Under the pieces are notes generated by a model. That model was given only the letters and a program-made list of their open reading frames with translations. It was not told the DNA's origin and ran no database searches. A DNA stretch of 64,000 nt from Linepithema humile. Taxonomy: Eukaryota > Arthropoda > Insecta > Hymenoptera > Formicidae. Both the position numbers and the translations under genes were made by a program. How positions within the stretch are numbered: position 1 is the first letter of the stretch; every line of letters begins with the position of its first letter. Shown here one piece after another: positions 13,046 through 24,850 of this stretch. The stretch covers positions 186,001 through 250,000 of the forward strand of contig NC_090132.1 in the NCBI RefSeq assembly GCF_040581485.1. The letters run 5' to 3'.

Positions 13046-13943
13046 TCACTCGATCTCAGGCCAAATTGTACTTAAACTTCTTCTTAAACGCGATGACCAA
13101 CGTTATGACAAATAGCTACTCGGTGAAATTTCGTTGCAATGACGAAAGAGACACCATATTTGCAAGATTATACAAAGTATAGTCTTAGAGATTCTCAAGT
13201 GAAGGTCTGATCATTGTTGGATTTCAGATCGAATATTATGGCAATGCTTAAACTTAACTATTGCAATAATCGTCACTAATGTGCCTCGATATATTCTACA
13301 AAAAACTGTTTATGCATAGTTTATAATGAAAGACGGATCTATCGGTACGCTAATGAAGCTTAAACTTTAGAGCCCCAGCATGCCAAGAACCCTACGATAT
13401 ACAAATATACATGTATTAACACATATTTTGAACTGTTATATTTATAACTGTATCGTGTGTGTGAATATAAAATATTAGTTTTAGAAATATTTAAAATTCA
13501 ATAAATATTTATAAATTAATTTTTTAAGAAGGGGCTCTTTCTCCAATAATTATTATGTTTAGCCACCTAAAAATGTAGATTTATCACTAATTCAACCGTA
13601 CCAAAGATTTTTCAAAATTGTGCTATATTCAGTCGAATATTTTAAGCTAGACCTATCGGTAGGAAATTGAAAGGTCAGATTCTCACTTGAGGATACTTAA
13701 ATGATCCTTGCTTCGCAATAAAAATCAACTTTATCATTGCTTTCTAATCGGTCCATTATTACGTTTTACTCACAGATCAAACGACGAACCATTTAAAATT
13801 TAAAATCAACATGTATATTTGCTATATAAATAATTATTAGTTTCGATTATACTTTGCTTTTTTATTTTAATAAAAGAAATAGACGTGACAGAAAAAGAAT
13901 TAGAATTATAAGAAAAATGTGACTTACAACATATATATTGACA

Positions 13944-13983
<40 letters not shown>

Positions 13984-15079
13984 TACAATAATTTTAGGCC
14001 AATATTCATAGTCGTATATATTATTTTCACTTTTTAGTTAAGAGTATAATTAATTATAGGTTTGTATTTATAAGCTGTTGTAGAAGTTATTTAAATTAAT
14101 ACTTTACAAACATATGTTTGACGAATTTTTATTTAAAAAATCTATTATTATTTTAAAATTCATAGACTGTGAATAATTTTTGCTTCTTTTATAAAAATTT
14201 ATAATTGATGAATCTTTAATTAGATATTAATTTAGAAAATCAGTGATTCGCCATGTAATAAGGTCTTGATTATAATTAATGAGAGCTTTTCTGTCAAACG
14301 GTTTGGCATTGTTTGTTAATCTCACGTTATTTAAAACTGTTAATTGCAAATAATTGTTATTTAAAAATTCCCAATTATTATATAAAATAGTGCAGAGAAA
14401 GATAAAATAGAAGATACTGATATAAAAATTTATTACAAACAATATTGATCACTATGTGTTTAAAAACGTTATAGCAGAAGAGAACGACAATATATAAAAT
14501 AGTAATATATTAGAAAAGTTTCAAATACACGTTTTGTTCTTAATTTTTATGCTTATATTGTCATCTTCCTTTTCGTTTTCACTTATATCACAATAATTTT
14601 ATAATAGATTTTTCGATATATGTATATAAAATATATATTTATCTTTTAAATAATTAATGATTAAATCTATCGTTTATAAATTTGAGATTGACAAGTGACT
14701 TGTGAACAGAATGTTTATGAATCACATAAATTTCACATTTTATGAATCAAAAATTATTCGACCAAGATTATGAGTTCTTGTAAGAATTTAGTAGGTACAG
14801 ATTGACCGATAACCAGAGATTTGAAACTACTGACTATTCTTGAGTAATGATCATTTATAAATTCCAGTCTTAATTTGCTCGTTTTATTATTGTACTGTTT
14901 ATTCCGTTATTTTGATACGAAATTTTGCTATAATCCAATCATGCATGAATAGATTAGATGGAGTTCGTTGCAATGAAATTTTACTCGTAACTGCGTTCTT
15001 ATTTGCCCGAGTACGTGAGGAAGTGCGTGTACATTTGGTGATTAGGATTAGCTATTATATATAAAAATCGAGCGACGTG

Positions 15080-15281
15080 TAACCCTTTCTTTTAAAAAAT
15101 CATAGATATTGTAACAAAAAATGTTTGCTGTTATAAAGTTGTAAAATGTCTCTTTTTATTAAGTTTCTCACATTGAACGTTTTTAATTTTAATATAATTC
15201 CTATTTTAATGCACTTCAAATGCATAATTTCTACTTTAATCATCAAACTGAAAGAAATGTAATTCCGTCTCGAAAGGGTTA
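15080..15281. repeat. Short inverted-repeat element with TAACCCTTTC ends
   Basis: The ends TAACCCTTTC (15080-15089) and GAAAGGGTTA (15272-15281) are perfect 10-bp inverted repeats bounding an AT-rich 200-bp segment. CCCTTT termini next to TTAA-like bases recall piggyBac-type MITEs. Only the right side has an exact TTAA and the left has GTAA, so the assignment is tentative. Confidence 0.4.
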
Positions 15282-17010
15282 ACAGCGTCATCGAGCAAGC
15301 AAGTCAAAAGGGCAAAATATATGACAAGGACGTATATATAATATTAGTACTATTAAATATACTTTTGCTTCGCGTTTAATTTTATTGAATTGTAATTATT
15401 TATTTAATACAATGGGATAGTGTGCATAATATATATGTATGCGAACCAAATCACAGATGGCACGTTCAAAATTTTGAAAATTATTTTGTCTTGTTCTTGT
15501 ACTAAAATTACTATGTGTTGTTTTCGCAATGTCTGTCATTGGTTCTGAGCAGAAACATTATTGTTAGATCTATCATTAAAATGTTATATAATTCTCTATA
15601 TAATCCGTGTATGAATTGGATCATGAATCCACGGAATCTCAAATTCGCATTACCTGTTTTAATTTATTTTATCTATTTTATTTATAAGCTAACCGCATTA
15701 AGCTATTATATAACTCCACAAATAATTGAACTCTTAAATTCTGCGATATTTGATTTATTCTCAAAAAGGATTACATTTTCGTAAATCATTATATCCTCCT
15801 AGATTTTTGGATCTGTACAATACACTTGGATTATCAGATTCTTTAAATGGATCTATAGTTTATATTTCCATAGATATTTCTTTCAACAGTTTTCAACATC
15901 TTGAGTGTTATACATATCTGGATTTTGAGTCCTTAGGATTGATGTACTATGAAAAATTTATCCCCACATATTACATCATTTTATAGTTGCCTACTATTGA
16001 CATTACATTGACACAGTTTCATTGACATATTCAAAATAAAGGATTTCTCCCATTTTGAACAAATTTTATTAAATTATTTATTTCTTTTTTATGTATTTTT
16101 TATTATTTATAATAAATGACTTTCAAGAATTGAGTATTTTTTAAATAAATTTTTATGGCCGTTGCATTTGTTAGTAACAATTTATTGTATCAATATTCGA
16201 TATATCTGCATTTAGTAATCAATTTTTCAAAATTAAAATAAATAATTTTTAAGAAATATACGCATGCATACTTTTCACAACTTATATTAAGTACTTTTTT
16301 AATTCAATGCATTGGAGATACATACTATATATTTATATACTATCTGAAAAGTAACGGAAATAATTTGTTTCCTTTAGTATTTTGTGTAAGCACTATTGAT
16401 AATTAATGACGTTTTGAAGCTTTACGTTTACTTCAACAGATATCAATATTTCATGAACATCGAACGTATAAATTATAGCGATCGAAGTAATAATATATTT
16501 TCAGATATCAAATTTTATTTTAAACTTGTTAAAATTGTTTAAAGATTCCTTCACGATAAGTTTTGTATCTAAGCGTGTCGAAGTTTTCCAAAACTATATT
16601 CAATTCCTCGTCAATGCGCCAAAATAGAGGAAGCGTCGGAGACGCTTTGTGAAGACATCCTAATACGCGCTTCCAGTGCCTCATCGATCCCACAGAAGAC
16701 AAAAAAAGATAATCTCGTTAATACGTACACAGGAAACGGAGGTGAGTGTTAAAGGCATCCTGTTTTGCTATATGAAGGGACGCCTTTCTCTTTTCGGAGG
16801 TGAGATAATTGTAATTGTAGTCGTCATTTTCTTTAAAAAGGCAGGAGAAAGGTCTTTAGATTACGCGACGATTCACGCGAAAGGATACTACGTGAAAAGT
16901 GCGGTGCTGCAACTGGAATGGTCCGAGGTGCCAATTTGAAAAACTCGCCGTTGGTGCCTTTGGTGAGTGGTCTGTTTTTTCGAAAATTATGATATAGGTG
17001 CGCCATTTTT

Positions 17011-17210
17011 TGGCACCACTCAATGATACCGGAATACAGACGCGGCTTGCACGCAACAATTGAGAACTTGCATCATGTGATGCGCAGAGCCGTTCTACGC
17101 CGGATCTTCTGCGCGTTATATGCTGCGCAAAGTGGCTCTGCGCATCATATGATGCGGGTTCTCAATTGTTGCGTGTGAATTGCGTCTGCATTATGGTATC
17201 ACTGGCGCCA
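17011..17210. repeat. 200-bp foldback MITE
   Basis: The left arm (from TGGCACCACT at 17011) and right arm (ending ACTGGCGCCA at 17210) pair over about 90 bases with a few mismatches. They share CACGCAACAATTGAGAAC and the inner block ATGATGCGCAGAGCC. The centre is a short loop near 17100. Internal bases are much more GC-rich than the flanks. No clean target-site duplication is visible, so the superfamily is not assigned. Confidence 0.75.
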
Positions 17211-18029
17211 TTATAGTTTGTTATTCTGTCTCGGTTCGGAACGTGGAGCGCAAACATTTATCATGATTTATCATGAGTTTTATTTGTCTTCAGTGCGTAT
17301 CAAATACAAATTTTGGCCTAGAATACCGATAAAAGTAATTGCTCGAACATATTTACCCTGAATCTTCACGATTAGCAACGTTTCGACGATCACGACGATG
17401 TACTGTGCAACTGGTATTTACCGTGTTGTGAAAGTATATCGCAATAAGTACAAATTTCAATATTGTAGCTACGCGGAAATGGTCCTTACGTCCATTTAAG
17501 AGGATCAAAAAAACCAAAACATTCGTTACTCGCCTCGCTTGATCTTAATACGTGGACAATATTGTGACTGCCAAGGTAAGTAATTATCGTTTGTCTCGCT
17601 CGTTCTCAATGTACGGTGCAAAATTGATAAAATATATAAGATAATAACGAACCATTACAATTATGTGCATGAACGTGTTATGGGTATCTTTCGTATATCA
17701 TAACGTGATGCGAGATGGTTAACTTGAACTTGATCCACAATTCGATTATCGTATCATCAAAAGCACCAATTTTTTTGTTCAGTGGTTAAATAATTATGCA
17801 TCTCGACTCATTAGCTGCAAAATAGTGTAACATTATTACTGAGAATAAATATTAATTGAGAATAAGTTTTAAAAATAGAGGTATCTGATTATATGTATAA
17901 ATCCGTACAGCATACTCGACTATTCGGGTATTGAAAATACTTCAGATAATTTTGGATAAAAAGTCAAACTATCAAAATTGCCTTAGAAAAAGGCAATGAT
18001 TTGCGTTATTGCAGAAAAACATTTATCTT

Positions 18030-21000
18030 TTAAATTTTGTATATTGAAAACTTACATGATTCAGTTTGGATTTCTTTCGGATTTGATTCTGCAGTTGCAT
18101 GATCATTAATTACTCTTTTCAACTTTTCGAGTTCATCTTTCTTTACTGCAACAAAAATTCAGAATTGTAAAAATGTTATAATGTTCTATTGTATTTTAGT
18201 AAAAATAAACAAAAGCACAATTTTTTAAGTAATAGATACATAGTATATTTGAAAAAAAAATGAGCTTGACAGTATCATTTCACTAATCGTGTAAATATTG
18301 TTCATTTTGTGGCTTGGATGACTTGAATTGTAGCGAGTTTCTTTTATCGAAACTTTAACTTTTGAAAATAAAAGTAGTCCTAAGAAGCCACACAAATTAA
18401 ATGAATATGACGGACAGTCTATTATTGCTATTTATTTTTTGTGTCAAAAACTTTCACATAAGTGCAGTACTCTGTTAATAAATATGCATACAATCCAGGA
18501 TCGATTTTTCTATTTGTTCAAATTATGTCAAATGTTGCAAATCGTAAATTGTAGAGACAAAGCTTCAAAACGCTTCACTAATTATCAGTAGGTGATGTTT
18601 ACACAAAAAATTAAAAAAAAAATTAATCTCGTTATTTTTCAAACATACTATGTATTTATATTTATTTCATGAAAAAAATTAATACTCACAAACAAATCTA
18701 GCAATTGCAAACTTATCATCTTTGATGGATTTCTTAATTTCTTTTATAATTTTATTTAAGCGGTTTTCTATAATTATCATTTCATCAAGTCCCATATTTT
18801 CCAATAAATTGAAATCTTCCCAATAATGTTTTATACAGCGCTTTTGAAAAGCTTCATGAAACTTTTCTAACATCTGCAAATATAGTTGTTATTTTATTAT
18901 TATTTTAACAAAAAAAATTTTGAATTTTAGTGACTTATTACCGTAAAAAATAAAAAAGTCGATGACACTTTGTTGGAACCTTCAAATATCTGCAATTCGT
19001 GCAAGCATAATGTTTCTATATAATAGCTTGCAATATTTTTCATGCAATCTTCAGTATCTCTTAATTTCTGAAAATATGTAATTAATAATGATATATAATA
19101 TGTAGAATAAATAAATAAATTTATTTTATATCAAATAAAGTAGTATGTATATGCGCGCATACATGCACTTTATGCAAAATATGCATTTTTAAATAAATTC
19201 AAATTTTGAGATATATATATAAATTAGAGTTCACTTATTACACGTTAAGTTTTTATAATTAAAAATTTTTTGGGTAAAAAATATATTTTTTAAAAATAAC
19301 AAAAAATTATTGCAATAATAAAAATGAAAAATTAGCCATTAAGATTAAATATTATTATACAAAAAATAATGTAATGTTTAGATGTTAAAAAAATAATGTT
19401 AGTTTAGATGTTACTTCATTATGCATTATACCTTTAAATGGCGTATTACGGGCTTAGCACGTCCATATTTAGAAAGAATATCTTTTTCATAATCATAAAA
19501 ACACAACCGCCAATATCTATGTCGTGCGTCGGGGAATTTACCCTTGTTATTATTCAAAGGTTTTGGTACTGCAGACCAACATTTATTATTATCTTGGGAT
19601 TTATTATTAGACTGCAAAACAGGGAGCAATAGCAGATTAGTAGCGATATGTGTGATTTAAATTATTTACGCTAGATATTATTAATTAATCTTATATTCTA
19701 CGCACTCCCTGCAGGTTTATGTAAGAGTGAGAAAATTTTCCCGAGCATTTCGGTGGCGGATTATGAATTGGATAAACTAAAACGGGGACCAAGTCAATAT
19801 CGACGAAATCTCCATTTGAAAACCGCACGTTTAAGGTAAAAGCTGGTCCTGATTTTTTCTTCGTTATCTGCAAACACAAAAATAGAATGCAATTTTTGTC
19901 TAGGTCTATGCATTGTAACTCTCAAGGGATAATATAAAGCATATGTACATATATTTAAGGAATTACATATATCATTTTAAAAGGTCTAAAATTTTCAATT
20001 TTTTACTTTATTACAAAGATTGGAATATAAAATATTTTTTTTTCCATATTAAAATTTTTGCATATTAGAATTTGCAATATTAACGAATCTATAACTGCAT
20101 TTGCAATACAAAATATCAAATGCTGAATTGGACAATAAAAAAAGATATATTTGGAAAGATAGATTTTTTTAGTGAAAAATTTTCTTCATTATCTTAGAAT
20201 CTTCAGCAAAGTATTATAAGCCAAACATCAATAATTGATAAAAAAAATTTCTTAATTTTTTAGTACAGCATATTGATATAATTTCTGATATGGCTATATA
20301 AAATAGCAGATTTTTATTCGGCTTTTATCGCAGTGTACTAATTGTCATCATGTTGTACTAAACCAGCGCTCGGAATTAGTTGCACATTTCGAGCCGATTT
20401 CCGAGACGACGCCTCCTGTTCCCCCACTACCGCCCGGCTGCTGGCGGCCGAGCCGCCGATAGCTCTGGCGCAGGAGCGTTTTATATAAGAAATAAGCTGG
20501 GTTGTTGAGGTACCTTTCAGAAAATAGTAATATTTTCTTTATTACATAAATAATGTTTATTTTCATTAATAATTAAATATATATATTATGTATTAATAAA
20601 AATAAACATTATTTATGTAATGAAGAAAATGTTACGATTTCCTGAAAGATGCCTAAACAATCCAGCCTATTTCTAATATAAAACGCTCCTGAGCCAGAGC
20701 TATCGGCGGCTCGGGCTCCAGCGGCCGGGCGGTAGTGGGGGAACAGGAGGCGTCGTCTCGGAAATCGGCCCGAAATGTGCAACTAATTCCGAGCGCTGTA
20801 CTAAACCATCGTATAATATTTTAATTGAATCTGTTATCAAATTTCCAAGGTAATATTTTTACTTGCGGATATCGATCCAATTTAATATATTGATCATTTC
20901 CACTGGTAGTGCGAGCCACTTTACTCAAGATACTTTCCATCCAAGTCCGAATTTTTTCTTGATTTAGATATGAATCATCATCAATAAAGGATTTCATTTC

Positions 21001-21820
21001 TCTAAAAGAATAAATTTTTTTTATTGTTAAAAATTAATATATAAGATAAGATATAGATAAGATATAAGCAAGATTTTTATTTTAATGCAAGTTATACTTA
21101 TTGTTAGAAGCCTTTGAAACATTAGGAAGGTCATCTGTGCGTTTAATTTTAATATAACCTGGACAATCCGACATAAACTGTAATGATCAACAATAGATAT
21201 TAATTATTGTGCGAATAATTCAATCTTATTATAAGCAATTATATGATTAAATTGATCAATTCATTATTTTTCTTTGTTTTTATATACACGAAACATTGCA
21301 CTACTACTATATTTTATTTATTTTATATGCAAAAATAAATTTTAAAAATAGTTGTAGACGCAAAAATAAATTAAAAATGTAGAATAACGACTGTAGAATT
21401 CTGCTGCCATAAATTCGAAAATAATATTACCTTTGTTTTTATGGGCAAGTTAATCACAAAGTTTATATCATATTCGTTAGGTTTTTCAACTCGTGTCTTT
21501 TTGTAATAACTGCCGGCCCACATAATTCTTTGGAATGTTTCATTAAATAGCGGGCTTTCTCGTTTCATAGCTTCTATGAGTTTTTTAAAAATCTGACACA
21601 TTGCAATATATAGAATTTAATGTATAAATAATAATTAATATATAGAATTTGATGTGTGTATAAGAATATACATATATGTACATGCATATATACATACCTT
21701 TTGCAGATCTTGATTATTGTTCTTCACATCGTCAAGATCCAAAGATAAAAATTCCTTGTTTATTGCATTGAATATCGTATCGTCTTTTAAGGCGGTTTTG
21801 ATATCAGCAACCTGCATCAT
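18030..21820 (-). CDS. cGLR: cGAS-like receptor (Mab-21 nucleotidyltransferase)
   Basis: Predicted cyclic-dinucleotide synthase of the cGAS-like receptor family, cytosolic innate sensors that signal through STING. Minus-strand exons: 21820-21698, 21592-21431, 21177-21098, 21001-20863, 19867-19706, 19611-19432, 19067-18942, 18873-18690 and 18145-18030, giving 423 residues in frame. The nucleotidyltransferase core is visible: GSYYKKTRVEKPNEYDINF (G68-S69, E81, D83) and the third acidic residue in FVDIDLVPV (D191). The second lobe has YWRLCFYDYEKDIL, as in cGAS WRLSFSxxEKEIL. There is no Cys/His zinc ribbon between the lobes, as is usual in insect members. The C-terminus is Lys/Glu-rich and helical. 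The last donor is uncertain: TCAT|GTAAGT at 18056 could lead to a further exon instead of the TAA at 18030. Ligand and product cannot be read from sequence. Confidence 0.86.
20364..20798. mobile_element. 435-bp palindromic hAT-type MITE in cGLR intron 4
   Basis: Terminal inverted repeats begin CAGCGCTCGGAATTAG and run for roughly 190-200 bp per arm around a short AT-rich centre. The element is flanked by a perfect 8-bp duplication TACTAAAC (20356-20363 and 20799-20806). The 8-bp duplication and CAG-type ends point to the hAT superfamily. It carries no transposase. It lies 65 bases from the donor of cGLR exon 4, within the intron, so the pre-mRNA could fold into a long hairpin. Confidence 0.88.
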
Positions 21821-22967
21821 CGCGAGTTGTGTATAGTTGTTAAACTTTTAAAAATCTGAAATTATTTTAAAATTATATTTACATTATTGTGGCAGTAGTT
21901 ATAGAAAAACAATACGACAACACATTAAAAAAATAAGGTGATAATAACCCGTACACAGCGAAATAGATACAAAGTTGACGAATATTGATTCGTCATGTTC
22001 GAAATGTTCAAGTTAATTTATACCAAGTTATACGACAAATATAACAAGTTAATGTGAATCCATTCCGGATAAATTTTAAGACGGTTTTATCCGACAATGA
22101 CATTAATTAAACAAACAATGGACTCTGGAATGGGCAGTAAAAAAGACAATTCACACAATTTTTATCTCAAACATTTTTTCGCGGAAATTTTTTTTTTTTA
22201 ATGTTTTGTTTTAAAAATATTTAGATACATTATTGAAAATAGAACATCTTATATGAATAAATATAAATATTTTATATTTTTAAAATAATGTTATAAAGAT
22301 TGACATATAAATCTGGTGTATAAAAATTATGTTTTAAAATAGAATAGATTTTTTGTTTTCTCTTTTGCATATATCAAATAAAAATTCTATATATTTAAAT
22401 ATTTTAAACTTAACGGTATATTTTTTAATAATATTGTAATTGCAATTTATTTATTAATTTTAAAAAGTTTTATAAATATTTTATTATAAACGCAGATTAT
22501 ATTACTTCAGTCAATACTATGTTATACTATTTGAATTTTTTGCAATCTAAAATTTCTAAGAAACTAATCGATAACTCAATGGATGCCTTTGTAATTTTAT
22601 TGCTACAATCACATTCACGTACACGATAATCATTCGATAAAGTATATCGTTCAACTTATTCATCACATTTTTTGGTCAGCATTTCTATAAATAAGCAACG
22701 TAACGTTTCAATATAAGCGACTGTATTTATTGTAAGCAGATTGTTGCAAGAAATAAAAAATTAATTAAATAATTGATTATTAAATTATCAAATATTACAT
22801 ATCGAAAAAAATAAGTCTTGTTATACAAGGTGAAACGGAACACAATTTAAATTTGTATAGGTTATATTTTGTTGAAGACAAAAGTTGTGAATAATGTATT
22901 ATGTGTGTGCAGAAAAAACTCCTTTAAATTTTGTCTGAAGGCGTCAAACAGTCTAAACCTTATATAT

Positions 22968-23113
22968 CAGACTATGCATTGAAAATCGAGATTGCAAATC
23001 AGAGATTAGAATTTGACTAATTGAGCAACCTCAATTTTAGTGTCCACTTTATCCTGATAAATCGAATTTCAATTTTTAATTAGCAATCCCAATCTCCAAT
23101 GTACAATCTGATA
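22968..23113. repeat. Diverged inverted repeat (old foldback element)
   Basis: A segment beginning TCAGACTATGCATTG pairs imperfectly, at roughly three bases in four by eye, with a segment ending CAATGTACAATCTGA. Arms are about 50 bp with a 45-bp spacer. It is probably an eroded MITE. No duplication was found at its borders. Confidence 0.4.
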
Positions 23114-23554
23114 CAAGTCGAACGCCCTCCTTACAAATGGGTACTTACCAAGTGACGCAGGTAAAATGCAAGGATTTTTGTGAATAAGCGCAATATTATT
23201 GCAATATACGATTGCAAACTGGCATAATAAATTAGTCGCAATAATGTGATCTATTGAAATTTAAAATCTGTACACCTTTTTTAATAATAATTTTATTTTT
23301 TTTAATTAATTATTAAAGTCACTAAAACAATATGAACAAAACTGCCTGAAGTAAATTGAACATATGTTACTGAGCGCTCGATGATTATCACTGCCTTTAT
23401 ATACGCACGATAACCGAATGAGTCATTCCCCACGCAGCATGCATATCCAGGGAACGTTCAGGAAATGATCTCGTCGACGTATCTCTCAAAGATATTTTCT
23501 GGATGTCTTTTGGATATGTGTGCTGTACGGATCAGTTATGAACTGTATAGCCGA

Positions 23555-23698
23555 GAGCACAAGCTTTTACATAATGCGTAATGCATAAGCATAAGGAAAT
23601 TGATTGGTCTATATATAAGCATAAGCAAATGCATAAGGAAATGGACCAATCAATTTCCTTATGCTTATGCGTTATGCTTTATGCAAAAGTCTGTGCTC
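23555..23698. repeat. 144-bp foldback element
   Basis: GAGCACAAGCTTTTACATAA at the left pairs with TTATGCAAAAGTCTGTGCTC-type sequence at the right (ending 23698). The arms continue through repeated GCATAAGCATAAGGAAAT words and the block GGAAATTGATTGGTC / GACCAATCAATTTCC. The centre is a few tens of bases near 23625. No target duplication is clear. It sits 14 bases left of the flanking duplication of the next element. Confidence 0.75.
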
Positions 23699-23720
23699 CG
23701 GCCATATGAGTTGTTGTAGG

Positions 23721-24067
23721 CAGTGTTCCGATTAGGGACCGGTTGTATGCGCATGTGCAGCTCTGCGCATGTACGGTAATGGAGATCCAGTGCCGTTATA
23801 TGTTGTGTGTTGACCGTATGACGGGACGTTTTGACATGAGGAGGTTAGGTGACTACAAATAAGTAATATTTATTTATTTACAAGCATGGAATCTACGGAG
23901 CCAGCAGCTAAAAAACCAAGAAGTAGAAAATTTCAATCAATTTCAAAAAATTTTGAAATATTTTAAATGTAGGGGGGTAACGGTGCCTTGTTTAACTTGT
24001 ATGAGACACTGTACTGACGCCGTATTGCCGCACATGCGCATACAACCGGTTCCTAATTGGAACACTG
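23721..24067 (+). mobile_element. 347-bp internally deleted hAT element with transposase start
   Basis: Terminal inverted repeats start CAGTGTTCC and continue ATTAGG-ACCGGTTGTATGC for about 38 bp. The element is flanked by a perfect 8-bp duplication GTTGTAGG (23713-23720 and 24068-24075). That combination identifies a hAT-superfamily element. Inside, an ATG at 23886 opens a 26-codon frame (MESTEPAAKKPRSRKFQ...) stopping at 23966. It is rich in Lys/Arg and looks like the beginning of a transposase whose remainder has been deleted. It is non-autonomous. Confidence 0.88.
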
Positions 24068-24170
24068 GTTGTAGGAAGAGGAAAATTCCAACAGATGAGA
24101 AACGAGGGGTTTCCCTCTATGCACAGGGGCATCCCCCAGCAATATCATAAAATTAAAAAAATCTTTAGTT

Positions 24171-24850
24171 TATACAGAGTGTCCCACCAAAAGTGGCCAC
24201 CCCCTTTTATCTTTTAAATTAAAAGAGATAGACTATAACAAATATATATCAAATTAAATGGTTCAAACTGAACTCCATTGTGAGCATAATAGTTGCTTAC
24301 AAAAGCTATTCGTGTTAACGAATGGAGAAGTATGCATCATTTTTTTATAATAATGTGGATTTGATTTTGATGTAAGAAAAATTGTAACGCTGTTTGAAAA
24401 GAATACAAAACGATATATGATTTAATATAAATATTTTACATATACGAGTTTTATCGGCTTGAAATATCGCGGGCGACGTTTACCTTTTCACTTTCGGCCC
24501 TGCGATGTGGCTAACTTCAGACTCATGCGTTAGAGATTGACGTCAATTGAAGTTGTAGCGCTGTCAATTATTAATTAATTATTAAAGTTGGCCATATTGC
24601 ATATAAATCACACATTGTTGTATTCTTTTCAAACAGCGCTGCAACTTTTCTTACATCAAAATATCCACATTATTATAAAAAAATTATGCATACCTCTTCG
24701 TTCGTTAACACGAATAGCTTTTGTAAGCAACTATTATGCTTACAATAGAGTTCAGTTTGAACCATTTAATTTGATATATATTTGTTATGGTCTATCTCTT
24801 TTAATTTAAAAGATAAAAGGAGGTGGCCACTTTTGGTGAGACGCCCTATA
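24171..24850. mobile_element. 680-bp foldback element A
   Basis: Long arms (about 24171-24425 and 24592-24850) are near-complementary, from TATACAGAGTGTCCCACC at the left to the complement of TATAGGGCGTCTCACC at the right, and surround a 165-bp centre. Two bases seem lost at the right tip compared with the left. Both tips sit at TATA, and the right TATA is also the left border of element B. No coding sequence is seen. The transposon superfamily is unknown to me. Confidence 0.8.

Larger units (their letters stand above)
13046..18029. other. AT-rich region between convergent TP53INP and cGLR genes
   Basis: About 5 kb, mostly AT-rich. It holds the TP53INP 3' untranslated region (to about 13510), a TA microsatellite at 13950-13985, and two inverted-repeat elements listed separately (15080-15281 and 17011-17210). 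Between 17220 and 17575 the base composition is more balanced and ends in a good donor (CCAAG|GTAAGT at 17575/17576). That could be a noncoding exon, but I found no partner exon. Open frames at 15515-15986 and 16676-16939 have no recognisable domain. Confidence 0.5.

Noticed and set aside
15515..15986. Hydrophobic open frames that could suggest a membrane receptor fragment
   Set aside because: AT-driven Ile/Leu/Tyr content, no conserved motif, no splice partners.
16676..16939. 87-residue frame followed by splice-like sites
   Set aside because: No plausible ATG start, no domain, and no partner exon found for the nearby donors.
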